From assembly GCA_036377595.1 (NCBI GenBank), contig DASUYB010000088.1:1-64000 (forward strand): a stretch of DNA of 64,000 nucleotides, in the 5' to 3' direction. Positions 16,953 to 25,974 of this stretch are shown piece after piece. This DNA comes from Longimicrobium sp. (lineage in GTDB: Bacteria > Gemmatimonadota > Gemmatimonadetes > Longimicrobiales > Longimicrobiaceae). The position numbers and the translations under genes are program-made. Numbering within the stretch: position 1 is the first letter of the stretch; each line of letters begins with the position of its first letter. The notes under the pieces are model-generated. The model did not search any database. It was given only the letters and a program-made list of their open reading frames with translations, and had not been told where the DNA came from.

Positions 16953-17723
16953 TCACGTCCCCAGGATTCCCGCCTCGACGGCGAAGCGGACGTACTCGGT
17001 GCGGTGCTCCAGCCCCAGCTTCTCCCGGATGCGCTGCTTGTACGCGGCCACCGTCTTGGTGCTGATGCGCAGCCGCTCCGCGACCTCTGCCCCGCTGTAC
17101 CCCTGCGCGACCAGCTGCAGCACCGTCCGCTCGCGCGGGCTGAGCTCCTGGAAGCGCCCGCTGGCCGTCCGCGCCGCGCGCCGGGTGACCACGGCCGAGG
17201 CGAGCAGGCGGACCGTGGCGGGGCGGACGTAGACCTCGCCCCCGGCCACCACCCGGATCGCCTCCACCAGCTCCTGCGACGCCGCCTCCTTGGTAAGGTA
17301 GCCGCCGGCGCCCGCCTCCAGCAGCTCCAGCAGGCGCTCCTGCTCCGGGTGCATGGTGAGGATCAGCACGCGCACCGCCGGCAGCACCGAGAGGATCTCC
17401 CGCAGCGCCGCGAGGCCGCCCCCCTCCGGCATGTCCAGGTCGAGCACGGCCACGTCTGGAGCCAGCCGCCGGGCCAGCGCCACCGCGGAAGTGCCGCTGG
17501 CGGCCTCGCCCACCACGTCGATGTCCGGGGCCCCGCGCAGCACCAGCCGCAGCCCCTCGCGAACCAGCTCATGGTCGTCGGCCAGGATCACGCGGATCGT
17601 CTCCGTGCTCGGCGGCACGCCGCGCCGGGCATACGGCTTGGCGGCGAAGCTTGCGCCGAGAGCCGCCAGGGCGTCGGGCGGGCCGTCGCCGGTCCGCCGC
17701 CTTGCCGTGGTCTCCATCGCCAT
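16953..17723 (-). CDS. NarL/LuxR-type response regulator
   Basis: 256 residues. A disordered 40-residue N-terminus precedes a receiver domain with the acidic pair ADDHE, the phospho-acceptor in V-L-D-L-D-M-P, T in L-T-M-H and K in L-T-K-E. A LuxR helix-turn-helix follows (L-S-P-R-E-R-T-V-L-Q-L-V-A-Q-G-Y to T-K-T-V-A-A-Y-K-Q-R-I). It should bind DNA as a dimer after phosphorylation. Its ATG is one base after the stop of the kinase gene at 17725-19410, so the two form one operon and almost certainly one two-component system. Confidence 0.92.
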   Translation of the reverse strand: MAMETTARRRTGDGPPDALAALGASFAAKPYARRGVPPSTETIRVILADDHELVREGLRLVLRGAPDIDVVGEAASGTSAVALARRLAPDVAVLDLDMPEGGGLAALREILSVLPAVRVLILTMHPEQERLLELLEAGAGGYLTKEAASQELVEAIRVVAGGEVYVRPATVRLLASAVVTRRAARTASGRFQELSPRERTVLQLVAQGYSGAEVAERLRISTKTVAAYKQRIREKLGLEHRTEYVRFAVEAGILGT

Positions 17724-17724
17724 T

Positions 17725-19410
17725 TCAGTTGATCGTGGTCGGTTCCGGCGCCGCCGGGACAGCCGCCGCCAGGGTGAACCAGAAGGTGCTCCCCCTTCCC
17801 GGCGCGCTCTCCACGTGCAGCCGGGAGCCGTGCGCCTCGATCAGCCCGCGCGCGATCGCCAGCCCCAGCCCGGCGCCGCCGCGGCGGGTGCGGTCGGACT
17901 GCCAGAACCAGTCGAAGACGTGGGGCAGGTCTTCCGGCGGGATCCCGGGGCCCGTGTCGCTCACCACGAAGCAGACCGCGTCCGCGCCGCCGTTCCCCTC
18001 CTCCGCGGCGGCCGTGCGCACCCGGAGCGCCACCCGGCCGCCGGCGGGCGTGAACTTGAGCGCGTTGCTCAGCAGGTTCGCGAGCACCTGCAGGAGCCGC
18101 CCGGGGTCGGCGTCGATCTCGGGCAGCCCCGCCTCGCACTCCACCGTGAGCTCGATCTCTTCCTCCTCCTCCGCCGCCACCACGAACATCACCTGCGCGG
18201 CCCCGATCACGTCGGAGACGGCGGTGGGCCGCCGCTCCAGCGCCAGCCGGCCGGCGTCGAGGCTGGCGCGGTCCAGGAGGTCGCGTACGATCTGCTGCAT
18301 CCAGTCGGCCGAGCGCTGGATGATCCGGGCCATGTTGCGCATCCCCTCCGCGGGCTGCGGCTCCGGGTCCAGCAGCGCGGCGGCGCACACCTGGATGGTG
18401 CCGAGCGGGTTGCGCAGGTCGTGCGAGACGATGCCGAAGGCCCGGTCGCGTGCCGCCACCGCCCGCTCCGCCCGGCGGAGGAGGCGCACCCGCTCCAGCG
18501 CCACGCCCAGCCGGTCGGCGAGCGAGCGGGCGAACTCGGCGGCCAGAGCCCCGTCGGCGCGCGCGGGCCCGCACGCGAGCACCACCACCCCGTGGCCGGG
18601 GCCGCCGGTGTGCAGGCGGACCGCGCTCCCCGAGGCCATCGCCAGCGAGTCCAGCAGCGGCCGGAGGACGTCGCCCCTCGGCTCCGGGCCGTCCAGCGCC
18701 GCGAGCAGCGGGTCGCTGGTTCCGGCCGGCGGGTCCAGGAGGTGCCGGACGCGCCTGCGGAGCGCGGCGCCCCGCCGCCGGTTCGCGTGCTCCGCATCCG
18801 CGACCCCCGCCACCGCGTCTCCGCCGGAGAAGAGGAGGACGAAGCAGTCCGCCTCCGCCGGCACCACCAGCCGGGCCACCTTGCGGACCGCGGCAGCAGG
18901 GTCGTCCGTCGCGGCCAGCACGCCCGCCGCCTCGGCCAGGAGTTGCCAGCGCCGGGCGGCGGTCTCCTGCGCGTGCATCGCGGCGTCCAGCTCGCGCAGC
19001 AGGTGCTGCCGCTCGCCGGCGTAGCGGAGGATGCGGCGCAGGGTGGCCCCGTCGGGCGGGGGCTTCAGTACGTAGTCCTGGGCGCCCGCGCGCAGCGCCC
19101 GCAGCGCCAGCGCCTCGTCGGCGGTGCCGGTGAGCACGATCACCGGCACCCCGGGCGCCTCGGCTCGCACCCGGTGGAACGCGCCCGGCCAGCGCGCGTC
19201 GGGGAGGGAGAGGTCCAGGATCACCGTGTCGACCGGAGTCTCGCGGAGCGCGGCGCACGCTTCGGCCGCGCTGCCTGCGTGCAGCAGGCGCACCGGGGGC
19301 CCTCCCGCCGCGCCGGCGGACTCCAGCCGCAGGGCGATGAGCTCCGCGTCGGCGGGGTTGTCCTCGACCAGGAGCACCACGAACTCGGCGGTACCCGGCA
19401 GCGCGGTCAT
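17725..19410 (-). CDS. Hybrid receiver-GAF-histidine kinase
   Basis: 561 residues starting at the ATG at 19410 with GGGAGAGG upstream; the open frame continues into the decayed receiver gene behind it. Order: receiver at 10-125 (V-L-L-V-E-D-N-P-A-D, V-I-L-D-L-S-L-P, V-L-K-P), a GAF-like region at about 145-300, HisKA with I-V-S-H-D-L-R-N-P-L near 330, and HATPase_c with N-L-L-S-N-A-L-K-F, D-T-G-P-G-I-P and G-A-G-L-G-L-A. It is cytoplasmic. A receiver at the N-terminus means it can take phosphate from another kinase or be regulated by it. It pairs with the LuxR-type regulator downstream. Confidence 0.9.
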   Translation of the reverse strand: MTALPGTAEFVVLLVEDNPADAELIALRLESAGAAGGPPVRLLHAGSAAEACAALRETPVDTVILDLSLPDARWPGAFHRVRAEAPGVPVIVLTGTADEALALRALRAGAQDYVLKPPPDGATLRRILRYAGERQHLLRELDAAMHAQETAARRWQLLAEAAGVLAATDDPAAAVRKVARLVVPAEADCFVLLFSGGDAVAGVADAEHANRRRGAALRRRVRHLLDPPAGTSDPLLAALDGPEPRGDVLRPLLDSLAMASGSAVRLHTGGPGHGVVVLACGPARADGALAAEFARSLADRLGVALERVRLLRRAERAVAARDRAFGIVSHDLRNPLGTIQVCAAALLDPEPQPAEGMRNMARIIQRSADWMQQIVRDLLDRASLDAGRLALERRPTAVSDVIGAAQVMFVVAAEEEEEIELTVECEAGLPEIDADPGRLLQVLANLLSNALKFTPAGGRVALRVRTAAAEEGNGGADAVCFVVSDTGPGIPPEDLPHVFDWFWQSDRTRRGGAGLGLAIARGLIEAHGSRLHVESAPGRGSTFWFTLAAAVPAAPEPTTIN

Positions 19411-19469
19411 GTCGCCACCCTCTCCCCCGGATCTCGTCGCCCTGCTTCGTGCTTCGCCGCAATCCCCGG

Positions 19470-19910
19470 TCCCCTCCTGGTATCGGGGCCGGAGGGGCCG
19501 ATGGGCGGCGCCGCACCAGAACTCGCAGTTGGCGCGGCCGAGCTGCGCCGGCTTCGCCACGCGGGCGTTCGCTCCCGGCTCGTACGACAGGATGCGGTCC
19601 TCCCGCAGCGCGGAGCCGGAGAGGGCCACCGCGGAGAGTGCGCGGAGCGCCGCGCCGCGCTCGATTTCCGCGAGCACGCGGCGCCGGTTCGCGTGCGGGA
19701 GGTCGAGGTCGAGGAGGACCAGGTCGGGCCGCGGCGGGCCGCCCGCGCCTCCATCATCATCGGGTACGCCAGCGCCTCGGCCCCGTCGGACCTGCACCGC
19801 GCGGTCACCTCGTCGCGCGGCAGCTCCGCGTCGGCCGGGTGGTCCTCCACGTAGAGGATCTCGGTTCGGCGGGCGCGCACCCGCTCGGGCTGCGGGATCT
19901 CGGGCGTCAT
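19470..19910 (-). pseudogene. Frameshifted CheY/Rcp1-like response regulator
   Basis: The ATG at 19910 starts MTPEIPQPE, then E-I-L-Y-V-E-D-H-P-A-D-A-E-L, a typical single-domain receiver opening. Near 19738 the reading frame changes: P-D-L-V-L-L-D-L-D-L-P-H-A-N and L-S-Y-E-P-G-A-N-A-R-V-A-K-P continue in another frame. At least one indel is needed, and the segment between the acidic pair and D-G-A-E-A-L is shorter than usual, so a deletion is also likely. It lies directly ahead of the hybrid kinase, whose N-terminal receiver may have replaced it. A sequencing error could explain the frameshift but not the deletion. Confidence 0.6.
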
Positions 19911-20217
19911 GGGCTCGCTCGGGGTGGCACGGCGCGGCGGGAGGTTGGGCCCTGCGAGCCGCTGTGCCCTGCGCTCGTGCGCCAAGGAGGCAGGCGGCGC
20001 CCTCCAGACGCGGTGGCGCGCCGGATTCCGGCCGGGACACCCGCGGGAACGGATCGTCCGCGCAAACCACGCGCGGGCCACGCGGGTCCCTCCCGAATCT
20101 GGCAGCACAAACGGCCCGCCGCTGTCGGAGAAGAGGGAAGCTCCTGTCCTACGATCGGGAAGCGTCTGGACGGAAGCCGCGCGGGATCCGCCTGGCCGCC
20201 GGCCGCCCGACGCGGCC

Positions 20218-20262
20218 CAGGCCGCTTCGCCCTCGTCGGGCAGGCGCTTCCCGAATGCCCGG
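20218..20262 (+). repeat. Direct repeat left of the aminotransferase gene
   Basis: CAGGCCGCTTCGCCCTCGTC, followed by GGGCAGGCGCTTCCCGAATG, recurs at 21943-21987 with about two mismatches in the same orientation, bracketing the aminotransferase gene. The interval 19911-20319 has no other recognisable gene. Confidence 0.6.
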
Positions 20263-20319
20263 GACCGCTCGATGTGACCCCTTTTCTTCCCCGCCCGGCG
20301 GAACCCGTCGCGACCGACT

Positions 20320-21507
20320 TCATGTGGGCTGAAGGGACTTTTCGAAGATGTCGAGTCCGCGCTGGGCGGTTTGGCGGGTGATGGTCAGGGCGGGAAAGAG
20401 CATGAGGACGTCTTCTTCGGCCGAGACGAGTAGGCCGTTTTCGCGGCAGGTGTCGCCGACCTCGGAGGCATAGGCTTCGTCTTCGACTTCGATGCCGATG
20501 GCGAAGCCTTTGCCGTGGATGGTGGCTTTGCATTTGAAGCTCATCTGGGAGAGCCGGGTGAGGAAGTACTCGCCCAGCTGGGTGGCGTTCTTGAGAAGCC
20601 TGTTCCGGTGGCGCGTCAGATAGCGGAGGTTGGCCAGGGCAGCGGCGACGGCGCGCGGGTGCCAGCCATAGGTGGAATAGAGGCCGAAGTCTTCCTTGAT
20701 GGCGTTTGCTATTCTGGACGTGGTGATCACGGCACCCAGGCCGCCGTAGCCGCCGGTGATTGCCTTGGCCATGCACAGGACATCGGGCTCGAGATCGAAG
20801 TGCTCGCAGGCGAACAGCTTTCCGGTCCGGCCGAAACCCGTGGCGACTTCGTCGGCGATGAAGAGGGTGCCGTAGCGGGTGCAGAGCTCGCGGACGCCGC
20901 GGACGAACTCGTCCTCGGGGACGAGGGCGCCCAGGTTGCAGATGATCGGCTCCATGATGAAGGCGGCAACGTCGCGCTTCTTCAGCAGCGTCTCGACCTT
21001 GCCAAGAGCCTTGTGATCCAGCGGCGGCTCGATCTTGTGGCAGTTGGGCAGGAGGTTCTTGAACGTTTCGCGGTTGCTCGATGCGCCGATGCTCATGGCG
21101 GCGATGGAGTTGCCATGGTAGCTGTCCTCCACGGAGACGAACGCGCCGCGGCCGGTGTAGGCCATGGCGATCTGCAGCGCGCCTTCCACGGACTCGGTGC
21201 CGCCGGTCGTGCGGTAGGAGACCGCGAGCTTGCCCGGCGTGATGCGGGCGAGCATTTCGGCCAGCTGGGCCCAGGGGCGGTAGAGGTAGTCGGGATGAAC
21301 GTAATCGGGGCCGTCGAAATCCCGCACCGCCGCGCGGATGTCGGTGTTTCCCCAGCCCAGGTTGCCGACGCACCAGCCCATCATGAAGTCGATGTATTTG
21401 CGCCCGCGGGTATCTGTGAGATAGCTGTCGGCGGAGTCGCCGACGATGACGTCCCTGGGTTCGCCCTGGCGGCCGAAGTGCTTTTTGTCGAGCTGGCGGA
21501 GGTCCAT
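20320..21507 (-). CDS. Class III PLP-dependent aminotransferase
   Basis: 395 residues from the ATG at 21507 with GAGGAG upstream. Fold type I class III motifs are present: S-Y-R-T-T-G-G-T-E-S-V-E-G-A for phosphate binding, S-Y-H-G-N-S, the E-V-A-T-G-F-G-R-T-G-K cofactor segment, and the Schiff-base lysine in M-A-K-A-I-T-G-G. The family moves amino groups from omega-amino acids, ornithine, acetylornithine, GABA or similar to keto acids; the substrate cannot be assigned. It stands alone, between two ~45-base direct repeats, and its codon use looks less GC-biased than its neighbours, so acquisition by transfer is possible. Confidence 0.85.
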   Translation of the reverse strand: MDLRQLDKKHFGRQGEPRDVIVGDSADSYLTDTRGRKYIDFMMGWCVGNLGWGNTDIRAAVRDFDGPDYVHPDYLYRPWAQLAEMLARITPGKLAVSYRTTGGTESVEGALQIAMAYTGRGAFVSVEDSYHGNSIAAMSIGASSNRETFKNLLPNCHKIEPPLDHKALGKVETLLKKRDVAAFIMEPIICNLGALVPEDEFVRGVRELCTRYGTLFIADEVATGFGRTGKLFACEHFDLEPDVLCMAKAITGGYGGLGAVITTSRIANAIKEDFGLYSTYGWHPRAVAAALANLRYLTRHRNRLLKNATQLGEYFLTRLSQMSFKCKATIHGKGFAIGIEVEDEAYASEVGDTCRENGLLVSAEEDVLMLFPALTITRQTAQRGLDIFEKSLQPT

Positions 21508-22132
21508 GCGGGGGCTCCTCGCACATGCGGAAGCACGATCCGCGCAGCGTGGGGGTAAACGAAGAGGACGCGATTCCATCGCAGCAAATCGAGCGCCATC
21601 CAACTGCGTCCCCTCATCGACTCCCACCATGATGCGTCCCTCTGCGGCATGACTCGTTCTTGAATGGACGGATCTCCAGCGAACGCACATGCCTCGCCGG
21701 GTTCCAAAAAGCGCGCGGACCGCGCCGATCCTGTCTTGCGCATGGCCGAATTCGCTCATCTCCAGAAAACAACCCACCCCCCGGCCGTCGAGCGACGGTA
21801 AATCGCGCGCATTCAACTCGCTGCCAGGCGAGCCGAAGCGCGTTACGCGGGATACCACCTTCGGTGGCGGGATAACGCTCTGTGCGGCGCGCTATCGGGA
21901 ACCACCGTGCACCGGCCACGACTCGTCTCTCTTTCCCTGCGCCAGGCCGCTTCGCCCTCGTCGGACAGGCGCTTCCCGAATGTCCGGCGGCCCGCAGCCC
22001 GGCATCCGGGCAGCTTTCGAGATCGGGATAGCTCCCACGCCCGTACGCCGGGGGCCGGCTCCATCCACGGCGGTGCGCCGGCGGGGAATCGCCTGAAATC
22101 TGCTCGATCCGTATCACGGGAGGAGGCATGCG
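21508..22132. other. Intergenic region between aminotransferase and ABM genes
   Basis: No supportable gene on either strand. It contains the second direct repeat (21943-21987), and the promoters of both flanking divergent genes are expected here, but no clear boxes are seen. Confidence 0.5.
21943..21987 (+). repeat. Direct repeat right of the aminotransferase gene
   Basis: Second copy of the repeat at 20218-20262, same orientation, ~1.7 kb apart. The repeat includes a small TCGG(G/A)/CCCGA hairpin. Confidence 0.6.
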
Positions 22133-22456
22133 ATGATGGAGAGCACCGCAGAGAAGGTGGCGATGGTGGGACTGTTCGCGAGGCTGGAGGCGAACGCCGG
22201 GCAGGAAGACGACGTGGAGACCCTGCTCCGCGGCGTGCTGGAGCTGGTCCTCGAGGAGCCCGCGACCCTCGCCTGGTTCGCGATCCGCCTGCGACCGTCG
22301 ACCTTTGCGGTCTTCGCCACCTTTTCCGGCAAGGCCGGCCGACAGGTACACCTCGCCGGGCGCGCGGCGGCGGCGCTGACTGAAAAAGCGCCGGAGCTGT
22401 TCGCGGAGCCGCCCGCCATCGAGCGGGTGGACATCGTCGCGGCCAAACTCCCGTAG
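22133..22456 (+). CDS. ABM domain protein, copy 2
   Basis: 107 residues with a GGAGGAGG ribosome site; the ATG at 22136 is equally possible. It aligns along its whole length with the protein at 7938-8258: G-L-F-x-R-L-E-A-N-x-G-x-E-D-D-V, E-E-P-A-T, W-F-A-x-R, and a shared C-terminus (E-L-F-A-E-x-P-A-I-E-R). It is a putative small monooxygenase or ligand-binding dimer of unknown substrate. It stands alone here; the region behind it is gene debris. Confidence 0.8.
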   Translation: MMESTAEKVAMVGLFARLEANAGQEDDVETLLRGVLELVLEEPATLAWFAIRLRPSTFAVFATFSGKAGRQVHLAGRAAAALTEKAPELFAEPPAIERVDIVAAKLP

Positions 22457-22525
22457 CGCTGACCGCCGCGAGCGCGATGCAAACTGTCAGTTCTTCGCAC
22501 GCCGCTTTCGCTGCTGTGGCGAACA

Positions 22526-22539
22526 AATAAAGTTGGCCA
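22526..22539 (-). repeat. Single copy of the AATAAAGTTGGC(C/T)A motif
   Basis: The 14-base motif aataaagttggcca is the complement of tggccaactttatt, matching the motif clustered at 28384-28580 (TAGCCAACTTTATT) with one mismatch. It lies directly upstream of a decayed kinase fragment, which suggests a junction of an old insertion or deletion. Confidence 0.4.
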
Positions 22540-22544
22540 GTGAT

Positions 22545-22692
22545 GACAGCCGAGGGCTGGCGCGGCTGATGGGCGGCGAGGTGTCGATTGACCGGACTGC
22601 CGCGGGCCCCGGGGCCACGTTCATACTCCGGCTCCCACCGCATCACCCGCGCCGGGCCACGAGCCGGCGGAGACCGCAGTGGGTGGGGAGGT
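22545..22692 (+). pseudogene. C-terminal fragment of a histidine kinase
   Basis: One frame reads DSRGLARLMGGEVSIDRT, then A-A-G-P-G-A-T-F-I-L-R-L-P, the typical last 35 residues of a HATPase_c domain (S-x-x-L-A-x-x-M-G-G to G-x-G-S/A-T-F-x-L-x-L-P). It runs on to a stop at 22690-22692. The upstream kinase body is missing. The region 22693-22930 has no recognised gene. Confidence 0.6.
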
Positions 22693-22960
22693 GATTCCGC
22701 CGTCGGCCTTGGAGTCGGAGCGCGCGACAGCGGTGCGCGGACTCCGGGCGGCCGCCGAGGCGCTGCTGCGCCAGGTTGCTCCCACGATGAACGAGTTCGG
22801 CCGAGGCATGGCGCGGACCGTGCACCGTTCCGCAGGCTGCGGGTCGACGACGGGTCTGGGCGGTTCGGTCCCCCATAGGCAGCCAGGGCGACCGTTGCGC
22901 CCCGCTCCATGCGCATGATCGCGCCCCGGAGCGTTGTCTCCTGCCAGGTCGGTAACTCGG

Positions 22961-23569
22961 GTGCACCACACTCGTCCGCGGCACTTCTACGACGTTTTCG
23001 CCGACCTTGCGCGCGGCGCGTCGAACGCAGCCCGCATCCTGCACCGGATTTTCGCGGAGCCGCATCCGTTCACCGAACTGCTGGCGGAGATGACGGAGGT
23101 GGAGCGGGTCTCCAGCAATGCGCGGCAGGAACTGGTCGGAAAGATCGATGGCGCCACGGTGACGCCGCTGGACCGCGAGGACGTGCACGCGGTGGCGTCG
23201 CGCCTCGGCGGGTTGGTCAGCCTGCTGCACGACACGGCAAGGAGCGCCCAGGACCTGCACCTGATGCACCAGGGCCAGGCGGCACGTTCGCTCGCGGAGC
23301 TGCTCGTGCGTGCCACCGCGTGCATCGAGGAGTCGGTGGCCCAGCTCAAGCATCCGGCAGCGGTGGTGGAGATCCGCACGGAGATGGAGGGCCTGGCCGA
23401 GGAGGGGATCGCGGTGTACGACCAGGCCTCGGGTGTCCTGTTCTCAGGCGCGCCCGTGGCGATGGAGGTGCTGCGGTGGAAGGAGGTCTACGATGCCCTG
23501 GAGCAGGCGCTGGCCGAGTGCAGGAGCGTGCAGAACCTGCTGTCCAGCATCGCCCTGGAGAACCGGTAA
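22961..23569 (+). CDS. DUF47/PhoU-like protein
   Basis: About 202 residues from a GTG at 22961; a TTG at 22934 is an alternative and neither has a strong ribosome site. The protein is all-helical. It opens H-F-Y-D-V-F-A-D-L-A-R-G-A-S-N-A-A, has the L-D-R-E-D-V-H-A-V-A-S-R-L metal-binding-type motif, and ends with the E-V-Y-D-A-L-E-Q-A segment of the DUF47 (Pit accessory, PhoU-like) family. Such proteins usually regulate low-affinity phosphate transporters, but no pit gene is adjacent. Family assignment is fairly sure; the role here is unknown. Confidence 0.75.
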   Translation: MHHTRPRHFYDVFADLARGASNAARILHRIFAEPHPFTELLAEMTEVERVSSNARQELVGKIDGATVTPLDREDVHAVASRLGGLVSLLHDTARSAQDLHLMHQGQAARSLAELLVRATACIEESVAQLKHPAAVVEIRTEMEGLAEEGIAVYDQASGVLFSGAPVAMEVLRWKEVYDALEQALAECRSVQNLLSSIALENR

Positions 23570-23614
23570 GCGCTCCGCGGAGGCGCAGCAGCAGGCACCG
23601 GGGACCCGTGGAGA

Positions 23615-23923
23615 TCAGGGAGGGACAGGCAGAACGCCGGCCGCGGCGTGTGCCAGCGCGTCATCCAGGCGGGCGGTGGCCCGGCGCACCGCCTGCGCAC
23701 GCGTCTCTTCCGGGAGAGCATGGGATGCGTCGAGGTCGGCGAGCGCCGCGGTGAAGCAATCCGCGATCTCGCGCGAACGGGCGTAGCCGAGCCCGTGAAG
23801 GCGCCGGCCCAGCTGATCGATCTCGCTCGACGCGCGGTTGAGGACGACGTGCGTGAGGGGGGCGCCGCAAAGTTCCCTCGTGATCCTTCGCAGCGCTTCG
23901 TTGAACGCCGATGGTTCGCCCAC
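23615..23923 (-). CDS. Hypothetical helical protein
   Basis: 102 residues from the GTG at 23923, chosen because AAGGAGGAG lies 6 bases upstream; an ATG at 23941 lies upstream of that site. Predicted all-alpha, with an amphipathic N-terminus (F-N-E-A-L-R-R-I-T-R-E-L), a central H-V-V-L-N-R-A-S-S-E-I-D-Q-L and many alanine/arginine helices. I recognise no family. It ends 45 bases from the convergent DUF47 gene. Confidence 0.5.
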   Translation of the reverse strand: MGEPSAFNEALRRITRELCGAPLTHVVLNRASSEIDQLGRRLHGLGYARSREIADCFTAALADLDASHALPEETRAQAVRRATARLDDALAHAAAGVLPVPP

Positions 23924-24089
23924 GTCTCTCCTCCTTCGCATCTCCCCGCGCCCGCCGGCTGCTGCCCGCGATTCGCGCGGCCGCGGCCACGCGTGCACCG
24001 CATCAGGCGTAGATACTTCCCGGTCTCGCGGTTAGCTTCAGGTGCGCCCCCGTGGGCGCCACCTGCCGGTTCCCCTGTCCGGAGAAGTC

Positions 24090-24329
24090 ATGGCAAGCTC
24101 GTTCTCGCTCCGTCTTTCCCACGTTTCGTCCACCCCCGGCGACACCCTGCGCGACGAGATCCGCGCGCACACCGAAGACGACGAGGCCGCCGAAAGCATC
24201 CTGCGTGGAATCGAGCGTCTCGGCAGCGACCCCTCGATCGCGCACTACGAGATGACACGCGTGGAGAACCGCCGCTCCTACCGCGGAGCCCAGCGCACGT
24301 CGTGGAGCGTGCGCGCCGTGCGGCCGTAA
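24090..24329 (+). CDS. Small hypothetical protein
   Basis: 79 residues from an ATG at 24090 with GGAG 6 bases upstream. It has an acidic middle (E-D-D-E-A-A-E-S-I-L-R-G-I-E) and a basic C-terminus (R-R-S-Y-R-G-A-Q-R-T). No family is recognised. The good ribosome site and consistent codon use support a real gene. Confidence 0.45.
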   Translation: MASSFSLRLSHVSSTPGDTLRDEIRAHTEDDEAAESILRGIERLGSDPSIAHYEMTRVENRRSYRGAQRTSWSVRAVRP

Positions 24330-24502
24330 CCGCCGCGCCTTACGCCGCTTCCGCGGCCGCACGCGGCCGCGCCGTTCCACCTGACCGGTCGCGAAACGGG
24401 GGGATTCCGTTCCCGTTGCAGCCCCTCGCCCCGAGCTCGCCCGCGCCCCCCGTCGCGGGCGTTTCAATTCAATCCACCGCGGGCGGACGGAACACGGACG
24501 CC

Positions 24503-25186
24503 TCACCCTCCACACAGGCCTCGCGGCGTCCAATCCGCCGCCGCCACGGAGCGCGGTTTCGTGGCGTCCTGGAGAATGAGCACCACCGAGCGCCGCACGC
24601 CCGTGCCGGTGCCGGTCAGCCTCATGGGAAGGCCACCCGGAACCATCACGCCCGGCCCTCCTGCCCGCTGTTCGAGCCTGCCATCGGGCGTCTCAACGCA
24701 CATGGAGCCCTCCAGCGTATACCACGCCTCCACCCCCGGATGTCTGTGTGTCACCGAGCTCATTCCGGGCTGGAACACCCCCTCCATGTATACCGCCGCG
24801 AAACTGTCCGCATCCACCAGCGGCAGCGGACCGATGCGCGCCACGCGATGGCCCGCGGGCGGACGCCAGTCGGCCGCGGCCACGGTAAACAGCCACACCC
24901 GGCCGAATGACTCCACGACCGTCGAGCGCGGCCCCCGGTCCGCTTCCGCGCGGGCCCGGGTGGCGTACGTGTGCAGGTGCCAGAACAGGGCGGGAGTGGC
25001 GGAAAGCGGGCCCAGCTCCTGCCTTGCGGTGATGAAGCACCCGTAGATGCGGCCCGCCCGTTCGGCGGCTGGCACGCAGGTGCCGTCCGTCTGCGCGGCC
25101 AGCGGCGCGGCCGCGGCCGCGACCATGGCGATGGCGAGTCCGGGAAAGGATGCGCGGATCGCCCGCGCGAGTGGAATCCGGAGCAT
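24503..25186 (-). CDS. Secreted cupin-domain protein
   Basis: 227 residues. An N-terminal signal peptide ends around A-A-P-L-A-A-Q (residue 32). The C-terminal half is a cupin barrel with H-R-H-P-G-V-E-A-W-Y-T-L-E-G-S (motif 1: two histidines and a glutamate for metal) and a second motif around G-P-G-V-M-V-P-G-G-L-P-M. The N-terminal half also has beta-rich character (F-W-H-L-H-T-Y) and may be a second, degenerate barrel. It probably works in the periplasm as a metal-dependent sugar- or small-molecule-binding protein or enzyme. A TetR-type gene lies 138 bases upstream on the same strand and may regulate it. Confidence 0.78.
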   Translation of the reverse strand: MLRIPLARAIRASFPGLAIAMVAAAAAPLAAQTDGTCVPAAERAGRIYGCFITARQELGPLSATPALFWHLHTYATRARAEADRGPRSTVVESFGRVWLFTVAAADWRPPAGHRVARIGPLPLVDADSFAAVYMEGVFQPGMSSVTHRHPGVEAWYTLEGSMCVETPDGRLEQRAGGPGVMVPGGLPMRLTGTGTGVRRSVVLILQDATKPRSVAAADWTPRGLCGG

Positions 25187-25324
25187 GCTCTGTAGCCTCG
25201 GTTCAAGTGCCTCGAGTCGCCTCGATGGGGCGCGGGCGTGAATCCGGCGCGCCGCGTGATTCCAGCCGGTCCAGGTGGCGCAACGCGCTCTCCCAGACCG
25301 TCCGGCGGCCGAGGGCCCACGGCA

Positions 25325-25924
25325 TCACGCCAGGCGCCCGATCACGCCGCGCACGGCGGCCAGGTAATCGTCGGTGTCGAAACCCCCGGGGTCGATCATG
25401 GCCTGCACCGCGCAGCCGTGGATCCAGCTCACCGCCACGGCCGCCATCCCGTCGGCGGTCACGCGCGCGAGCGGGCCCGGCTCGGCCTCGAGCAGCTCTT
25501 CCACGATGGCGCGGAAGGCCGCCCGGTAGCGCCTCAGCTCCGCGCCGATGCGCGTCCGGATCTCCTCGTGCCGCGCGCCCAATGCCCAGAACTCGAAAAA
25601 CAGCCGGGTGTGCCGCGGCTGGTGGCTGAGCCGTGCCATCTCCTGCTGCAGCAGCGCGTGCAGCCGGTCCACCGCGCGAGGGAGCCGGGCGATGTCGTCG
25701 GACATGTGCAGCACCGTGGTAGTCTCGATGAGCCAGTCCAGCAGCGCGTGCACCAGCCTTTCCTTGCGCTGGAAGTAGTGGACGACCAGCGCGTGGCTCA
25801 CCTCGGCCTCGGCGGCCACCGCGCGGATCGTCAATCCCCCGATCCCCTCGCGCGACGCCACCTCGAAGGCAGCCCGCAGGATCTGCTCGCGCCGCACGTC
25901 CACCGGTGCCCGATTGCGTGCCAT
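25325..25924 (-). CDS. TetR-family regulator
   Basis: 199 residues from the ATG at 25924. The N-terminal helix-turn-helix is typical (R-R-E-Q-I-L-R-A-A-F-E-V-A to V-S-H-A-L-V-V-H-Y-F-Q-R-K-E). The C-terminal ligand and dimer domain resembles the BetI/TetR_C_6 type. It should repress its targets until a ligand binds. A long inverted repeat at 25975-26028, just upstream, is the likely operator, implying self-regulation. Confidence 0.85.
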   Translation of the reverse strand: MARNRAPVDVRREQILRAAFEVASREGIGGLTIRAVAAEAEVSHALVVHYFQRKERLVHALLDWLIETTTVLHMSDDIARLPRAVDRLHALLQQEMARLSHQPRHTRLFFEFWALGARHEEIRTRIGAELRRYRAAFRAIVEELLEAEPGPLARVTADGMAAVAVSWIHGCAVQAMIDPGGFDTDDYLAAVRGVIGRLA

Positions 25925-25974
25925 CGTTCGTCCATCCGCGAATGCCGTTTCACCCAAGGACCTCGCCCGGGTGG

